DNA of 38,656 nucleotides from an uncultured Lachnospiraceae bacterium (GCA_947167135.1 CAMVGV010000024.1:1-38656), one strand, 5' to 3'; shown: positions 17,588-26,213, counted from the stretch's first letter. The notes: a model not told the origin generated them from the sequence alone. Made by a program: numbers and translations.

Positions 17588-17721
17588 GGCACCTTTAACC
17601 TCCGGTTTTTGTTTTTGTCCTATTCATAATAACCTAAGTATGGTAAAAATTGTATATATTTTTTGTCTTTTTTGTATTATACTCTTAGGCAGGGGTTTTT
17701 GGGGGATCGGACTGTTTCTTC

Positions 17722-18810
17722 ATGGGACTGGCACATAAACTGAAAAACTTCATATTAATGGATGTGGCAGATGAAAACGAGACGAAGAAAGCATCTGTCA
17801 TAATGCGTTGTACTTCTTTATTCCTGTACCTGTTTTTCACCGTACAGTCTGTTGTGCTGTTTGCGACCGGATATACCATCGCTGCTGTGGTAAGCCTGTT
17901 TTGTCTGCTTGGATATATTGTTGCCTTTACCATGACATATCAGGGCTACACCATTCTGACGCAGCATTTCATCGAGCTTCTCACTCTGGGCTGGGTTGCC
18001 GCCTTTGTGGGGATAATGGGCTGGGACTGCTCATACCAGCATATGATCTTCTCCCTGATGCTCTTTTCTATCCTTACCTCTTACCGGAATTTTCTCTATA
18101 AGGCTGTTTTTTCCGGTTTCCTCTGTCTGTTCAGGCTGGCACTCTATTTCTATATACATCTCCATCCTCCCGTATACACGGTAGAACAGAACACCATGTA
18201 TTTTCTTAATATATTAAACACCTTTTCCACCTTCTTTGTTTTCTTTATCATAGCATTTCTCTTTTCCAAGGACTCAATGGAAATGGAAGAAAAGCTGGTT
18301 AAATATAATAAGAAGATAGAGAAGCTCGCAAAAACCGACACCCTTACCAAACTTCCGAACAGGCGGGATGCCATGGAGCGGATAGAAAAGATCCTGAAAA
18401 GATCAAGAGATGTGGATTTCTATTTGAATATAGCCATTGGTGATATAGATTTCTTTAAGAAGGTAAATGATACCTACGGACATGAAGCAGGCGACGCGGT
18501 CCTCGTGCAGATGGCTGAAATACTTAAGGATGATATGGGAGATGACGGCTTCGTTGCAAGATGGGGAGGAGAGGAATTCCTCTTTGTCTACACCAGCATG
18601 AACGGAGATGATGCCGCCATGCGGCTAAACGACCTGAAGACAAAGATCTCCCAGACCACCTTCAAATATAATGATATTGTTATAAAGCTCACCATGACAT
18701 TCGGACTCGAGGAATATGATTTCCACAATTCCATAGATGACGTGGTGAATTCAGCTGATGAGAAGCTGTACCTCGGAAAAACACAGGGAAGAAACCAGGT
18801 GGTATTTTAA
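17722..18810 (+). CDS. membrane-bound diguanylate cyclase (GGDEF)
   Basis: Protein of 362 residues: about five or six hydrophobic helices (residues 30-195), a short coiled linker, then a GGDEF domain. The domain starts TDTLTKLPNRRDAMERI, has GDIDFFKKVNDTYGHEAGD, and carries the active-site motif GGEEF, which predicts real c-di-GMP synthesis. The inhibitory RxxD site usually five residues before the motif is absent (MGDD there), so feedback inhibition by c-di-GMP at that site is unlikely. The membrane part is not a recognised sensor. No c-di-GMP phosphodiesterase or receptor is in the window. The start lacks a strong ribosome-binding site. It is divergent from the HAD gene. Confidence 0.93.
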   Translation: MGLAHKLKNFILMDVADENETKKASVIMRCTSLFLYLFFTVQSVVLFATGYTIAAVVSLFCLLGYIVAFTMTYQGYTILTQHFIELLTLGWVAAFVGIMGWDCSYQHMIFSLMLFSILTSYRNFLYKAVFSGFLCLFRLALYFYIHLHPPVYTVEQNTMYFLNILNTFSTFFVFFIIAFLFSKDSMEMEEKLVKYNKKIEKLAKTDTLTKLPNRRDAMERIEKILKRSRDVDFYLNIAIGDIDFFKKVNDTYGHEAGDAVLVQMAEILKDDMGDDGFVARWGGEEFLFVYTSMNGDDAAMRLNDLKTKISQTTFKYNDIVIKLTMTFGLEEYDFHNSIDDVVNSADEKLYLGKTQGRNQVVF

Positions 18811-18839
18811 ATTTTTCTATTCATCATTGGCTTTCTCTG

Positions 18840-18848
18840 TGGTATAAT
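18840..18848 (+). promoter_or_regulatory. extended -10 promoter of the small zinc-ribbon gene
   Basis: TGGTATAAT combines a consensus TATAAT with the TGn extension; only a poor -35 (TTCATC at 18820-18825, 17-base spacing) is upstream. It lies 36 bases before the ATG. Confidence 0.6.
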
Positions 18849-18883
18849 CAGAAGAACGAAGAGTTTTCAGGAGAGTTTGAAAA

Positions 18884-19054
18884 ATGGTCTACACTTGCAA
18901 GAAATGTCTGTTTATGTTTGACCGCGTCGGACTGGTGGAAAGGTGTCCCGACTGCGGAAGTGAGAATTTCAGGCCTGCTTCAAAGGAAGAAAAAGCAGAG
19001 TTTGAAAGTTTTCAGAAAGAATTCAGCAGGAAGAGTGAAGACCGCACTGCCTGA
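18884..19054 (+). CDS. small zinc-ribbon protein (56 aa)
   Basis: Short gene encoding 56 residues. It opens MVYTCKKCLFMFDRV and continues with ERCPDCGSENFRPAS: two CxxC pairs about 15 residues apart, the pattern of a rubredoxin-like or zinc-ribbon knuckle. A charged helix follows (KEEKAEFESFQKEFSRKSED). The gene has its own extended -10 promoter, an AGGAG ribosome-binding site nine or so bases before the ATG, and a terminator after it, so it looks like a genuine monocistronic gene. I do not recognise its function; such proteins often bind nucleic acid or act as small adaptors. Confidence 0.7.
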   Translation: MVYTCKKCLFMFDRVGLVERCPDCGSENFRPASKEEKAEFESFQKEFSRKSEDRTA

Positions 19055-19111
19055 GCATTATTGCCGGGTTTTTCGACGGTTTTCATTTTCCTTCGTATCA
19101 ATATGATTCCG

Positions 19112-19131
19112 GCAGGGTTTACCTGCTTTTT
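19112..19131 (+). terminator. intrinsic terminator after the small zinc-ribbon gene
   Basis: GCAGG-GTTTA-CCTGC followed by TTTTT on the plus strand. Its last bases overlap the stop codon of the convergent marR gene. On the minus strand no T run follows, so the fatty-acid operon has no clear terminator of its own here. Confidence 0.65.
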
Positions 19132-19570
19132 ATGTTACATTTATTTCCGGCATCAGCTCGGTTCTGATTATCTGCATCATTGAATCCAGATCTTCCATTT
19201 CTTTTTCGGAAAATCTTTTTTTACATCTTTCGACCACTGTATTTATATAATCCTGACTTATCCGGTAATACCTCATATATTTTTCCGTCGGACGGAGATG
19301 AAATTCCCTCTTGTCGTTTTCCGACTGCTTTTTTTCTATATATCCCTTTTTCACAAGACTGTTTACCTTGTAAGCCGCATTAGGGCTGGAAATCCCCATT
19401 AAATGCGCAAACTCGGATACGGTTGGCTCCCCCAGATACTTTATGCACTCCATGGAAAAAGACTCAACCGCTGTCAGGGTCGCCTCCTTTGTCTCAAATT
19501 TTGAATATATCTGCATATAGAAATACACCCGGAGGGCACTGTACAGATCGTTCAAGGACTGGCTGAGCAC
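19130..19570 (-). CDS. MarR-family regulator of the fatty-acid operon (FabT-like position)
   Basis: Winged helix-turn-helix protein of 146 residues. The DNA-binding part is PTVSEFAHLMGISSPNAAYK with wing VNSLVKKGYIEKK...NDKREFHLRPT. It is the last gene of the fab cluster, starting at GTG 19570 two bases after the fabZ stop, with GGAGGG upstream inside fabZ. In many Bacillota a MarR regulator (FabT) comes first in the fab cluster and represses it together with acyl-ACP. Here the same role is proposed from the reversed position and from the operator-like repeats at the acpP promoter. It could also control something else. Confidence 0.8.
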   Translation of the reverse strand: MLSQSLNDLYSALRVYFYMQIYSKFETKEATLTAVESFSMECIKYLGEPTVSEFAHLMGISSPNAAYKVNSLVKKGYIEKKQSENDKREFHLRPTEKYMRYYRISQDYINTVVERCKKRFSEKEMEDLDSMMQIIRTELMPEINVT

Positions 19571-19572
19571 TT

Positions 19573-20046
19573 TTATTCACCCTCCGCCCCGGTTAAGGCA
19601 AACGTGAGCTCGGCACGGACTGCAAGAGCTCCGTTCACTCTTGCTTCGGCTTTTCCGATGCCAACAGGCCCCTTCATTTCGGTAAGCTCGCAATAAAGCT
19701 CCAGAACGTCCCCGGGCTCTACCTGTTTCTTGAACCTTGCGTTCTTTATTCCGCCGAAGAGAGCGAGCTTCCCTCTGTTTTCCGGAAGTGAAAGCATTGC
19801 TACCGCCCCGGTCTGGGCAAGAGCTTCTATTAAAAGTACTCCCGGCATCACCGGACGCCCCGGAAAATGCCCGCGGAAAAAGCCTTCGTTCATTGTAACG
19901 CATTTCCTTCCCCTGGCCCATTTTCCGGGTTCAAGATCTTCTATCCTGTCCACCAGGGCAAAGGGATATCTATGTGGAAGTATCTCCGCTATCTCCGTTG
20001 CGGATAAGGTTTTCGGGGTTCTTGCTTCATCACTCACATCATTCAC
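19573..20046 (-). CDS. fabZ: 3-hydroxyacyl-ACP dehydratase
   Basis: Hot-dog-fold dehydratase that removes water from 3-hydroxyacyl-ACP in the elongation cycle. The catalytic histidine is in [13 protein letters not shown], the catalytic glutamate in [15 protein letters not shown], and [11 protein letters not shown] is intact. The 157 residues include a short N-terminal extension; family members are usually 140-150. The annotated start is GTG 20046, overlapping the fabF stop by four bases; an in-frame GTG nine bases later (20037) is equally possible. There is no FabA, so an unsaturated-chain route, if any, is encoded elsewhere. Confidence 0.95.
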   Translation of the reverse strand: MNDVSDEARTPKTLSATEIAEILPHRYPFALVDRIEDLEPGKWARGRKCVTMNEGFFRGHFPGRPVMPGVLLIEALAQTGAVAMLSLPENRGKLALFGGIKNARFKKQVEPGDVLELYCELTEMKGPVGIGKAEARVNGALAVRAELTFALTGAEGE

Positions 20047-21281
20047 ACTTTCTTAAATATAAGGCAGGCGTTATGTCCTCCAAAGCCCAGACTGTTACTT
20101 AAAACATAGTTAAGATCGGCGCTTATTCCCTTGACGGGTACATAGTCCAGATCACACTCGGGATCGGGAACCTTGTATCCTACCGTAGGCGGTATAAACC
20201 GGTGGCGAAGAGCCTGAACACAGAATACCGCTTCCACTCCTCCGGCACCTCCGAGAAGATGTCCTGTCATGGATTTCGTGCTTGAAACCTTAAGCTTCCT
20301 TGCGTGTTCACCGAAAACCTTCTTTATCGCTTTGGTCTCTCCCGCATCATTAAGATGTGTGGATGTTCCGTGAGCGTTGATATAGTCAATATCCTCAGCC
20401 TTTATCCCCGCATCGCTTATGGCAAGCTCCATACAGCGCCTGCCGCCTTCTCCCTCCGGATCCGGCGCAGTTACATGATAGGCGTCGCAGTTTGCGCCGT
20501 AGCCTGCAACCTCTGCGAGTATCCTCGCTCCCCGGGCTCTTGCGTGCTCTTCCTCCTCCAGAATGAGTATACCGGCGCCCTCTCCCATTACGAAGCCGCT
20601 CCGCTCCGCATCAAAGGGAATGCTTGCCCTGTCAGGATCCTCCGCCCTTGAGAGAGCCCTCATGCTCGCAAAGCCTCCCACAGCAATGGGTGAAACGGCA
20701 CCCTCGGTTCCGCCGCAGATCATCACGTCCTCATAGCCGTCCCTTATCCTGTGAAAGGCATCTCCGATCGCATTGCTTCCTCCCGCACAGGCCGTTACGG
20801 GGCAGGAGCACATGCCCTTGAAGCCGTACCTTATGGCTACGCTTGCTGCCGCCATGTTTGCTATGGTCATTGGAATATAGTGGGGATTTATCCGCTCAAA
20901 GCCCTTTTCAAGTCCCCTGTCATGCTCCTTTTCGGTAAGACCTATGCCTCCGATCCCGCTTGATATGATTACTCCGGCCCTCTCATCGGGATTTTCCTTT
21001 GAGATACCGAGACCGCTCATTGAATAAGCCTCCTCCGCAGCATAGAGGGCGTACTGGGTAAAGAGATCGCAGGTTCTCTCCTCCTTCTTTCCGAATTTCC
21101 CGGCGAAATCCAGATCCTTTACCTCTCCCGCAAGCTTTACCGAAAACTCCGATACATCGAAACGGCTTATCCTTCCTATGCCATGCCGTCCCTCTTCTAT
21201 CGCCTTCCAGCTTTCCTCCGCACTGTTTCCTATGGGGTTTACGGTTCCTATACCGGTTACAACTACCTTTCTCCTGTTCAT
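20043..21281 (-). CDS. fabF: 3-oxoacyl-ACP synthase II (elongating condensing enzyme)
   Basis: Elongating beta-ketoacyl-ACP synthase, 412 residues, matching FabF length. The nucleophile cysteine lies in [17 protein letters not shown], the two active-site histidines in [15 protein letters not shown] and [15 protein letters not shown], and the C-terminal glycine-rich loop in [15 protein letters not shown]. The nucleophile context reads CAGGSN instead of the common CATGTN, a mild variant. The start ATG follows GGGAGC in the end of fabG, two bases after the fabG stop. It catalyses condensation of malonyl-ACP with acyl-ACP and would be the only long-chain condensing enzyme in the cluster. Confidence 0.96.
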   Translation of the reverse strand: MNRRKVVVTGIGTVNPIGNSAEESWKAIEEGRHGIGRISRFDVSEFSVKLAGEVKDLDFAGKFGKKEERTCDLFTQYALYAAEEAYSMSGLGISKENPDERAGVIISSGIGGIGLTEKEHDRGLEKGFERINPHYIPMTIANMAAASVAIRYGFKGMCSCPVTACAGGSNAIGDAFHRIRDGYEDVMICGGTEGAVSPIAVGGFASMRALSRAEDPDRASIPFDAERSGFVMGEGAGILILEEEEHARARGARILAEVAGYGANCDAYHVTAPDPEGEGGRRCMELAISDAGIKAEDIDYINAHGTSTHLNDAGETKAIKKVFGEHARKLKVSSTKSMTGHLLGGAGGVEAVFCVQALRHRFIPPTVGYKVPDPECDLDYVPVKGISADLNYVLSNSLGFGGHNACLIFKKV

Positions 21282-21282
21282 C

Positions 21283-22050
21283 TTATGCTCCCATTCCTCC
21301 GTCTACACCAATAACCTGTCCTGTGATATACGCGGCCTCCTCCGATGCGAGGAATGCTGCCAGGGCTCCGACCTCCTCCGGTTTTCCCGCTCTTTTTAAG
21401 GGAATGGACTTGACGGTTGCCTCTATAGCCTTCTCACTCATCTTTTTCGTCATATCCGTGTCAATATAACCCGGAGCTATAGCATTGACCGTTATCTTCC
21501 TGCTGGCCAGCTCCTTTGCAAGGCTTTTAGTAAGCCCTATCACGGCCGCCTTGCTGGCGGAATAATTGGTCTGTCCCGCATTTCCTCTTATGCCCACAAT
21601 GCTGGCCATATTGATTATCCTGCCGTAGCGCCGTCTCATCATGAATTTTGCGGCCTCCCTGCAGCAATAAAAGGTTCCTTTAAGGTTCAGATCCATCACC
21701 GCTTCAAGATCCTCGGTCTTCATATTCAGGATCAGGCCGTCCCTTGTTATCCCCGCGTTATTTACAAGGATATCCAGGTGCCCCAGCTTCTCCTCCGCGG
21801 TTTTGACGAGCCTTATCGCACTTTCCTCGTCAGAAACGTCCGTCTGCTCTATGAAAACCGGAAGGTCCATATCCGTTGTTGCACAGAGCATGGCGGTTTC
21901 CTCGGCGGCATCGATATTTCCGGAATAATTTATCATCACCGGATGCCCCGCCTTTGCAAGGGCTATAGCCACCGCTCTTCCGATGCCCCGGCTTCCGCCT
22001 GTTACAAGCGCGCATCTTCTTTCGGTCTGTTCTGATCTTTCTTCTGTCAT
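21283..22050 (-). CDS. fabG: 3-oxoacyl-ACP reductase
   Basis: NADPH-dependent short-chain reductase, 255 residues. Cofactor loop TGGSRGIGRA is near residue 17, NNAG near 97, and the catalytic triad is visible as the serine in INMASIVG and the tyrosine and lysine in TNYSASKAAV; the C-terminus VIGVDGGMGA is typical. A short charged N-terminal extension (TEERSEQTERR) precedes the first strand. It has its own ribosome-binding site, AAAGGATAAGAC, consistent with the 200-base gap separating it from fabK. fabD, which often sits at this spot, is absent. Confidence 0.95.
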   Translation of the reverse strand: MTEERSEQTERRCALVTGGSRGIGRAVAIALAKAGHPVMINYSGNIDAAEETAMLCATTDMDLPVFIEQTDVSDEESAIRLVKTAEEKLGHLDILVNNAGITRDGLILNMKTEDLEAVMDLNLKGTFYCCREAAKFMMRRRYGRIINMASIVGIRGNAGQTNYSASKAAVIGLTKSLAKELASRKITVNAIAPGYIDTDMTKKMSEKAIEATVKSIPLKRAGKPEEVGALAAFLASEEAAYITGQVIGVDGGMGA

Positions 22051-22116
22051 GTCTTATCCTTTTTCGTTAAAATGACTGTCTGTCTTTGCAAATCTTGCCC
22101 GTAAAACGATCCTGCT

Positions 22117-22160
22117 CGTCCGGTGGACGTGCGTTTGGGATGGATCGTAGCAAAGCGGAG
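22117..22160. repeat. diverged copy of the 44-47 base palindromic repeat
   Basis: It begins with the hairpin CGTCC-GGT-GGACG and ends GCAAAGCGGAG. It aligns without gaps over 44 bases to the repeat at 37739-37782, and both are followed by ACC. It lies in the gap between fabK and fabG. Confidence 0.55.
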
Positions 22161-22183
22161 ACCCCTTGGACTTTTTCCTACCC

Positions 22184-22253
22184 GAGCGTCACATCCTGCT
22201 GTCATCCTGAGCGTCACATCCTGCTGTCATCCTGAGCGTCAGCGAAGGATCTT
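22184..22253. repeat. tandem 25-base units and AGCGAAGGATCTT element
   Basis: A 25-base unit starting GAGCGTCACATCCTGC and ending GTCATCCT occurs twice in perfect tandem (22184-22208, 22209-22233). It is then joined to GAGCGTCAGCGAAGGATCTT. The end is the same element found between fabH and fabK (23170-23199). Together with the palindromic copy at 22117 this fills the 201-base fabK-fabG gap, where I see no gene. Confidence 0.7.
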
Positions 22254-23154
22254 AAAAATCCGCACAGATCTCTTCAAATATTTCCCTCAAGGAACGTATC
22301 TCTGAAATCTGGCCGCAGGTCTGTCCCGCCATAAGGCTTCCGTTGTCTGTATCACCGTCAAATACCGCTTTCCTCAGGCTTCCGAGAGTGAATTTCTCCA
22401 ACTCGTCCCTTCCGGCTCCTCTTTTTTCCTCCTTGACATAGGCACGGGCCATTTTGTTCTTAAGGATCCGGACCGGAGCGTTAACACTTCTGCCTGTTAC
22501 TATGGTGTCGCTCCCCTTAGCCTTTATTATTGCCTGCTTGTAGTTTTCATGGATCGGACATTCCATGCTTCCGAGAAGACAGGTTCCGACCTGCACACCG
22601 ACAGCTCCCAGAGCCATCGCAGCATTGAACTGCCTTCTGTCGGCTATTCCACCCGCTGCTATAACAGGAACCTTCACCGTATCGCATACCTGCGGCACAA
22701 GGGTCATGGTTGTCATCTCTCCTACATGCCCTCCGCTTTCCGTTCCTTCTGCTATGATAGCGTCCGCCCCGCAGTCCACAAGATGCTTCGCAAGTATGGG
22801 CGCGGCCACAACGGGTATCACGGTGATACCCGCAGCCTTCCAGGCATCCATATACTTACCCGGATTACCGGCTCCGGTGGTAACAACCTTTATGCCCTCG
22901 TCGATAACAGTCTGTGCCAGGTTATCAACATCCGGATTCATAAGCATTATATTGACTCCGAAGGGTTTGTCCGTTTTTTCCCTGCACTTTTTTATCTCTT
23001 CCCGAAGTCCCGCCGCATCCATGCCTCCTACCCCGATAAGCCCGAAGGCACCGGCATTTGAACAGTCCGCCGCAAAGCTTCCCGTTGCGATATTCGCCAT
23101 TCCTCCCTGTATCACAGGGAACTCTGTTCCAAGTATTTCATTTAGATATTTCAT
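22252..23154 (-). CDS. fabK: enoyl-ACP reductase II (FMN-dependent)
   Basis: Flavin-dependent TIM-barrel reductase that completes each elongation round in many Bacillota in place of FabI. The 300 residues are typical. The opening TEFPVIQGGMANIATGSFAA, the FMN-contacting AEGTESGGHVGEMTTM with the conserved histidine, and PVIAAGGIADRRQF with GAVGVQVGTC are all intact. It belongs to the same superfamily as nitronate monooxygenases, but its place between fabH and fabG makes FabK by far the best call. Its start follows AAGGAAAGAAT; an AGCGAAGGATCTT repeat lies just upstream. FabK carriers are generally insensitive to triclosan-type FabI inhibitors. Confidence 0.94.
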   Translation of the reverse strand: MKYLNEILGTEFPVIQGGMANIATGSFAADCSNAGAFGLIGVGGMDAAGLREEIKKCREKTDKPFGVNIMLMNPDVDNLAQTVIDEGIKVVTTGAGNPGKYMDAWKAAGITVIPVVAAPILAKHLVDCGADAIIAEGTESGGHVGEMTTMTLVPQVCDTVKVPVIAAGGIADRRQFNAAMALGAVGVQVGTCLLGSMECPIHENYKQAIIKAKGSDTIVTGRSVNAPVRILKNKMARAYVKEEKRGAGRDELEKFTLGSLRKAVFDGDTDNGSLMAGQTCGQISEIRSLREIFEEICADF

Positions 23155-23169
23155 ATTCTTTCCTTATCA

Positions 23170-23199
23170 GTCACTCTGAGTGCCAGCGAAGGATCTTTT
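23170..23199. repeat. AGCGAAGGATCTT intergenic repeat between fabH and fabK
   Basis: GTCACTCTGAGTGCCAGCGA followed by AGGATCTTTT, one copy in the same orientation as 22201-22253. It occupies most of the 45-base fabH-fabK gap and ends where the fabH stop codon begins. Confidence 0.65.
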
Positions 23200-24150
23200 T
23201 CATACCCCGCGGTATTTCAGCATGGCTCCCGCCATGGTAAGACCTCCGCCGAAGCCCACGAGCAGCAGCGTTTCATCCTTCTTTATCATTCCCTTTTCCC
23301 ACATCTCGTTCATTGCGATCGGAACCGATGCGGCACTGGTATTTCCGAAATGATCCATATTTTTGTAGAATTTCTCTTCGGGAGCCTTGTATTTCTTCAC
23401 CACATGATCAATGATCCTGGCATTTGCCTGATGACAGATACAGTGATCCACATCCTCCATGGTTTTTCCGCTTTTTTCAAAGATCGCGTTCATAACCCTG
23501 GGTATGGCTGAAACCGCAAACTTAAAGACCTCTCTGCCTTCCATATGAACCGTTGACTTTTCAGAGCCTACTCCCTCGATAAATATCTCCAGACCTCCCT
23601 TGGCGCCGAGATAGTCCTCGAAAAGAAGATCCTTATCCGCTCTAACGACTGCGGCTCCGGCCCCGTCGCCGAACAGTACACAGGTGGAACGGTCTGTCAT
23701 ATCAATGACCTTTGAAAGCTCCTCGACACCGATGACTATTCCATAAGGTCTGTCTCCCGAGGATAAAAGTCCCCTTGCAACCTCCAGACCGTAAATAAAG
23801 CCTGCACAGGCAGCATTAATATCCAGAACCGGAATGTCTCCGGGCAGATCCAGCTCCCTTTGAAGGAGACAGGCTGTTGAGGGTGATGCGTAAGTCGGTG
23901 TCACCGTAGCGCATACAACACAACCTACCTCTTCCCTCGGGATACCGGCTCTTTCCAGTGCCTGCTTCGCGGCAGCCGTCGCGAGGCTCAGATTATTCTC
24001 GTTCTCATTGCAGAAGTGTCTGGAGCGGATTCCCGTCCTCGTGTAGATCCACTCGTCATCGGTCTCGACGATCTTTGAAAAATCGTCATTGGTCATCACC
24101 TTTGATCCCAGACCTGTTCCGGTAGAGATTATTTCTATTCCTTTCATCAT
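23200..24150 (-). CDS. fabH: 3-oxoacyl-ACP synthase III (initiating condensing enzyme)
   Basis: Starter condensing enzyme joining acetyl-CoA (or branched acyl-CoA) to malonyl-ACP; 316 residues, normal length. The catalytic triad is visible: cysteine in INAACAGFIYGLE, histidine in CICHQANARI and asparagine in HFGNTSAASVP. The N-terminal DDEWIYTRTGIRSR is also conserved. Two adjacent ATG codons (24150 and 24147) are possible starts. It follows accA directly, three bases after its stop. Primer preference (acetyl or branched) cannot be judged by eye. Confidence 0.95.
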   Translation of the reverse strand: MMKGIEIISTGTGLGSKVMTNDDFSKIVETDDEWIYTRTGIRSRHFCNENENNLSLATAAAKQALERAGIPREEVGCVVCATVTPTYASPSTACLLQRELDLPGDIPVLDINAACAGFIYGLEVARGLLSSGDRPYGIVIGVEELSKVIDMTDRSTCVLFGDGAGAAVVRADKDLLFEDYLGAKGGLEIFIEGVGSEKSTVHMEGREVFKFAVSAIPRVMNAIFEKSGKTMEDVDHCICHQANARIIDHVVKKYKAPEEKFYKNMDHFGNTSAASVPIAMNEMWEKGMIKKDETLLLVGFGGGLTMAGAMLKYRGV

Positions 24151-24152
24151 TC

Positions 24153-25076
24153 CTACTGCATCCCCCTGAACTTTCTTCTTTTGTCCCTTAAAAGTTCTCC
24201 CGGTGACATAGCCATTAATGCGGACAGATTCTTTTCTATTGCCATATCCATGCTGCCGTAAAGGCGCTTCGGGTTTTCCTGTCCTCCACCCAGAGGCTCA
24301 GGGATCACTTCATCCGCCACATTTGCTTCCCGTATGTCATCCGCTGTAAGCTTCATTATCTCGCAGGCTTCGGCATGTCTCGAGGAATCCTTCCAGAGTA
24401 TGCTGGCAAAGCCTTCGGGGCTCAAAACGGAATAAACCGCGTATTCCAGCATCAGAAGTCTGTTGCATACTCCCAGAGCAAGAGCTCCGCCGGAGCTTCC
24501 CTCGCCCGTTACAATTGATATCACCGGCACATGATAACTGCTCATCCTGGCCATATTTCTGGCAATGGCCTCTCCCTGGCCATGCTCCTCCGCGTCGATC
24601 CCCGGAAAAGCCCCCGGCGTATCGATGAATGTGATTATGGGCCGCCCGAATTTCTCCGCCTGGTCCATTATCCGCAGAGCCTTTCTGTAGCCTTCGGGCT
24701 TTGCCATTCCGAAATTATATGCCACGTTTTCCTCGGCGGTATGTCCCTTCCGGTGTCCCACCACACTTACCGGGATCCCGTGGAACCTTGCTATCCCGCC
24801 GTATATCGCGGGATCGTCGTCATAGAGGTGATCACCCCTCTGCTCGAAGAAATCGGTAAAAAGCGCCTTGATAAAGTCATCTATATGCGGTCTCTCTATT
24901 TTCCTCGCAAGAAAGACCTTGTCCTCCGCCGTGAGGTTCACACAGGGACGGAGCAGCCTTGCTTTCTCCATGGAAAGATCCAGCATTTCCTGGTCGTCCT
25001 CTGCCCTTCCCTTTGACCTTAGCTCCTCCATCTGCATATTGATGCGTCCGACTTCCATAAGAGATTCTCTTATCAT
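24153..25076 (-). CDS. accA: acetyl-CoA carboxylase carboxyltransferase subunit alpha
   Basis: Alpha half of the carboxyltransferase that makes malonyl-CoA, 307 residues. A helical N-terminus (MEVGRINMQMEELRSKGR) is followed by the crotonase-like fold: PIITFIDTPGAFPGIDAEEH, the glycine-rich VTGEGSSGGALALGVCNR, and YAVYSVLSPEGFASILWKD. The start overlaps the accD stop by four bases (ATGA), so the two subunits are coupled for equal synthesis. The biotin carrier (AccB) and biotin carboxylase (AccC) needed to complete the enzyme are not in this cluster. Confidence 0.96.
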   Translation of the reverse strand: MIRESLMEVGRINMQMEELRSKGRAEDDQEMLDLSMEKARLLRPCVNLTAEDKVFLARKIERPHIDDFIKALFTDFFEQRGDHLYDDDPAIYGGIARFHGIPVSVVGHRKGHTAEENVAYNFGMAKPEGYRKALRIMDQAEKFGRPIITFIDTPGAFPGIDAEEHGQGEAIARNMARMSSYHVPVISIVTGEGSSGGALALGVCNRLLMLEYAVYSVLSPEGFASILWKDSSRHAEACEIMKLTADDIREANVADEVIPEPLGGGQENPKRLYGSMDMAIEKNLSALMAMSPGELLRDKRRKFRGMQ

Positions 25077-25945
25077 CCCTGGCCTCCCTTCCGGATATCC
25101 TCCGCAAAGCCGCCGCGGGAATCCTCATGCAGCTTCAGGATGTCGTAGAGCACTTCCTTCAGCTCCTGTCTCTTTACTATCCTGTCAACAAAGCCGTGTT
25201 TATGCAGATATTCCGCTCTCTGGAAGCCCTTGGGGAGCTTGACTCCGATGGTCTGCTCTATAACTCTCGGACCCGCAAAGCCGATAAGCGCACCGGGCTC
25301 CGCCAGTGTAATGTCTCCAAGAGTCGCGAAGCTCGCCGTCACTCCCCCTGTGGTGGGATGTGTGAGACAGCTGATATAAAGCCCTCCGTTTTCCGAAAAT
25401 TCCTGCACCGCAGAGGATGTCTTCGCCATCTGCATCAGGGAGTGTATCCCCTCCTGCATCCTGGCGCCTCCGCTCGCAGCGAAAATAATAAGAGGGAGCT
25501 TCTCCCTGTCTGCCGTCTCCACGGCCCTGGTAACCTTCTCCCCCACTATGCTGCTCATGCTGCCCATAAAAAAGCGGGTGTCCAGAACCACCGCGACTAC
25601 CCTTATGCCGTTTATCCGGCCAAAAGCTGTAACCGCAGATTCCTTTAATCCCGTCTTTTTTTCGAGCTTTTTAGCTTTTTCCGAATAACCCGGGAAATTC
25701 AGTGGATCCCTTACCCCGGCGTCGGAATTGAAGTCCTGTCTGCTGCCCGGATCAAAGATAAGACCCAGCCTCTGATCTGCTGACATTGCCTGATAACGCC
25801 CGCAGAAGGGGCAGATATTCATATTCTCCTGCCACACCTTCCTAACGGCCCGCCTTCCGCAGGACTTACAGTTCACATAGTCAGGCGCCAGCTTTCTCGT
25901 AACTGTCATTAAGACAGTCTTTAACGAACGCTCTTCTTTTTCCAT
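25073..25945 (-). CDS. accD: acetyl-CoA carboxylase carboxyltransferase subunit beta
   Basis: Beta half of the carboxyltransferase, 290 residues. The N-terminal zinc ribbon is intact with cysteines 26, 29, 45 and 48 (NCKSCG...ICPFCG). The crotonase-like core includes FMGSMSSIVGEKVTRA, IIFAASGGARMQEGI and LTHPTTGGVTASFA, then IGFAGPRVIEQT. It lies one base after the acpP stop and overlaps accA at its 3' end. In many relatives accD and accA are at the 3' end of the fab cluster; here they come straight after acpP. Confidence 0.96.
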   Translation of the reverse strand: MEKEERSLKTVLMTVTRKLAPDYVNCKSCGRRAVRKVWQENMNICPFCGRYQAMSADQRLGLIFDPGSRQDFNSDAGVRDPLNFPGYSEKAKKLEKKTGLKESAVTAFGRINGIRVVAVVLDTRFFMGSMSSIVGEKVTRAVETADREKLPLIIFAASGGARMQEGIHSLMQMAKTSSAVQEFSENGGLYISCLTHPTTGGVTASFATLGDITLAEPGALIGFAGPRVIEQTIGVKLPKGFQRAEYLHKHGFVDRIVKRQELKEVLYDILKLHEDSRGGFAEDIRKGGQG

Positions 25946-25946
25946 G

Positions 25947-26186
25947 TCAGCCTGCTGCTTCCTTCAGATACTCCACGATATCCCCTACTGTCTGAAGCTT
26001 CGCCAGTGTTTCATCAGGGATCTTTATATCCAGTGCTTCCTCGAATGCCATATGAAGTTCAACCAGATCCAGTGAATCAGCTTCAAGATCATCCATAATG
26101 TTTGCCTCGGGGGTCACCTGATCCTCATCACAGCCGAGAGTGTCAACGATTATCCTCTTTACCTCTTCAAATTCCATATTCTTCAT
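25947..26186 (-). CDS. acpP: acyl carrier protein
   Basis: Small acidic carrier protein, 79 residues. The phosphopantetheine attachment serine is residue 38 in [11 protein letters not shown]. The flanking helices ([13 protein letters not shown] and [20 protein letters not shown]) are standard. It is first in the fatty-acid operon, directly behind the promoter and operator repeats. The start is either ATG 26186 (only two bases after AAGGAG) or in-frame ATG 26177 (11 bases after it); neither spacing is ideal, and family alignment slightly favours the second (MEFEEVK). Confidence 0.95.
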   Translation of the reverse strand: MKNMEFEEVKRIIVDTLGCDEDQVTPEANIMDDLEADSLDLVELHMAFEEALDIKIPDETLAKLQTVGDIVEYLKEAAG

Positions 26187-26213
26187 ATCTCCTTTAAATA
26201 AAGCTGTTTTTCC

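Noticed and set aside
22184-22233. Possible CRISPR-like array
   Set aside because: Two directly abutting 25-base units with no spacers and no cas genes; a simple tandem duplication.
22051-22251. Possible fabD remnant between fabK and fabG
   Set aside because: I found no frame with malonyltransferase motifs (GQGS, GHSLGE); the gap is explained by repeats.
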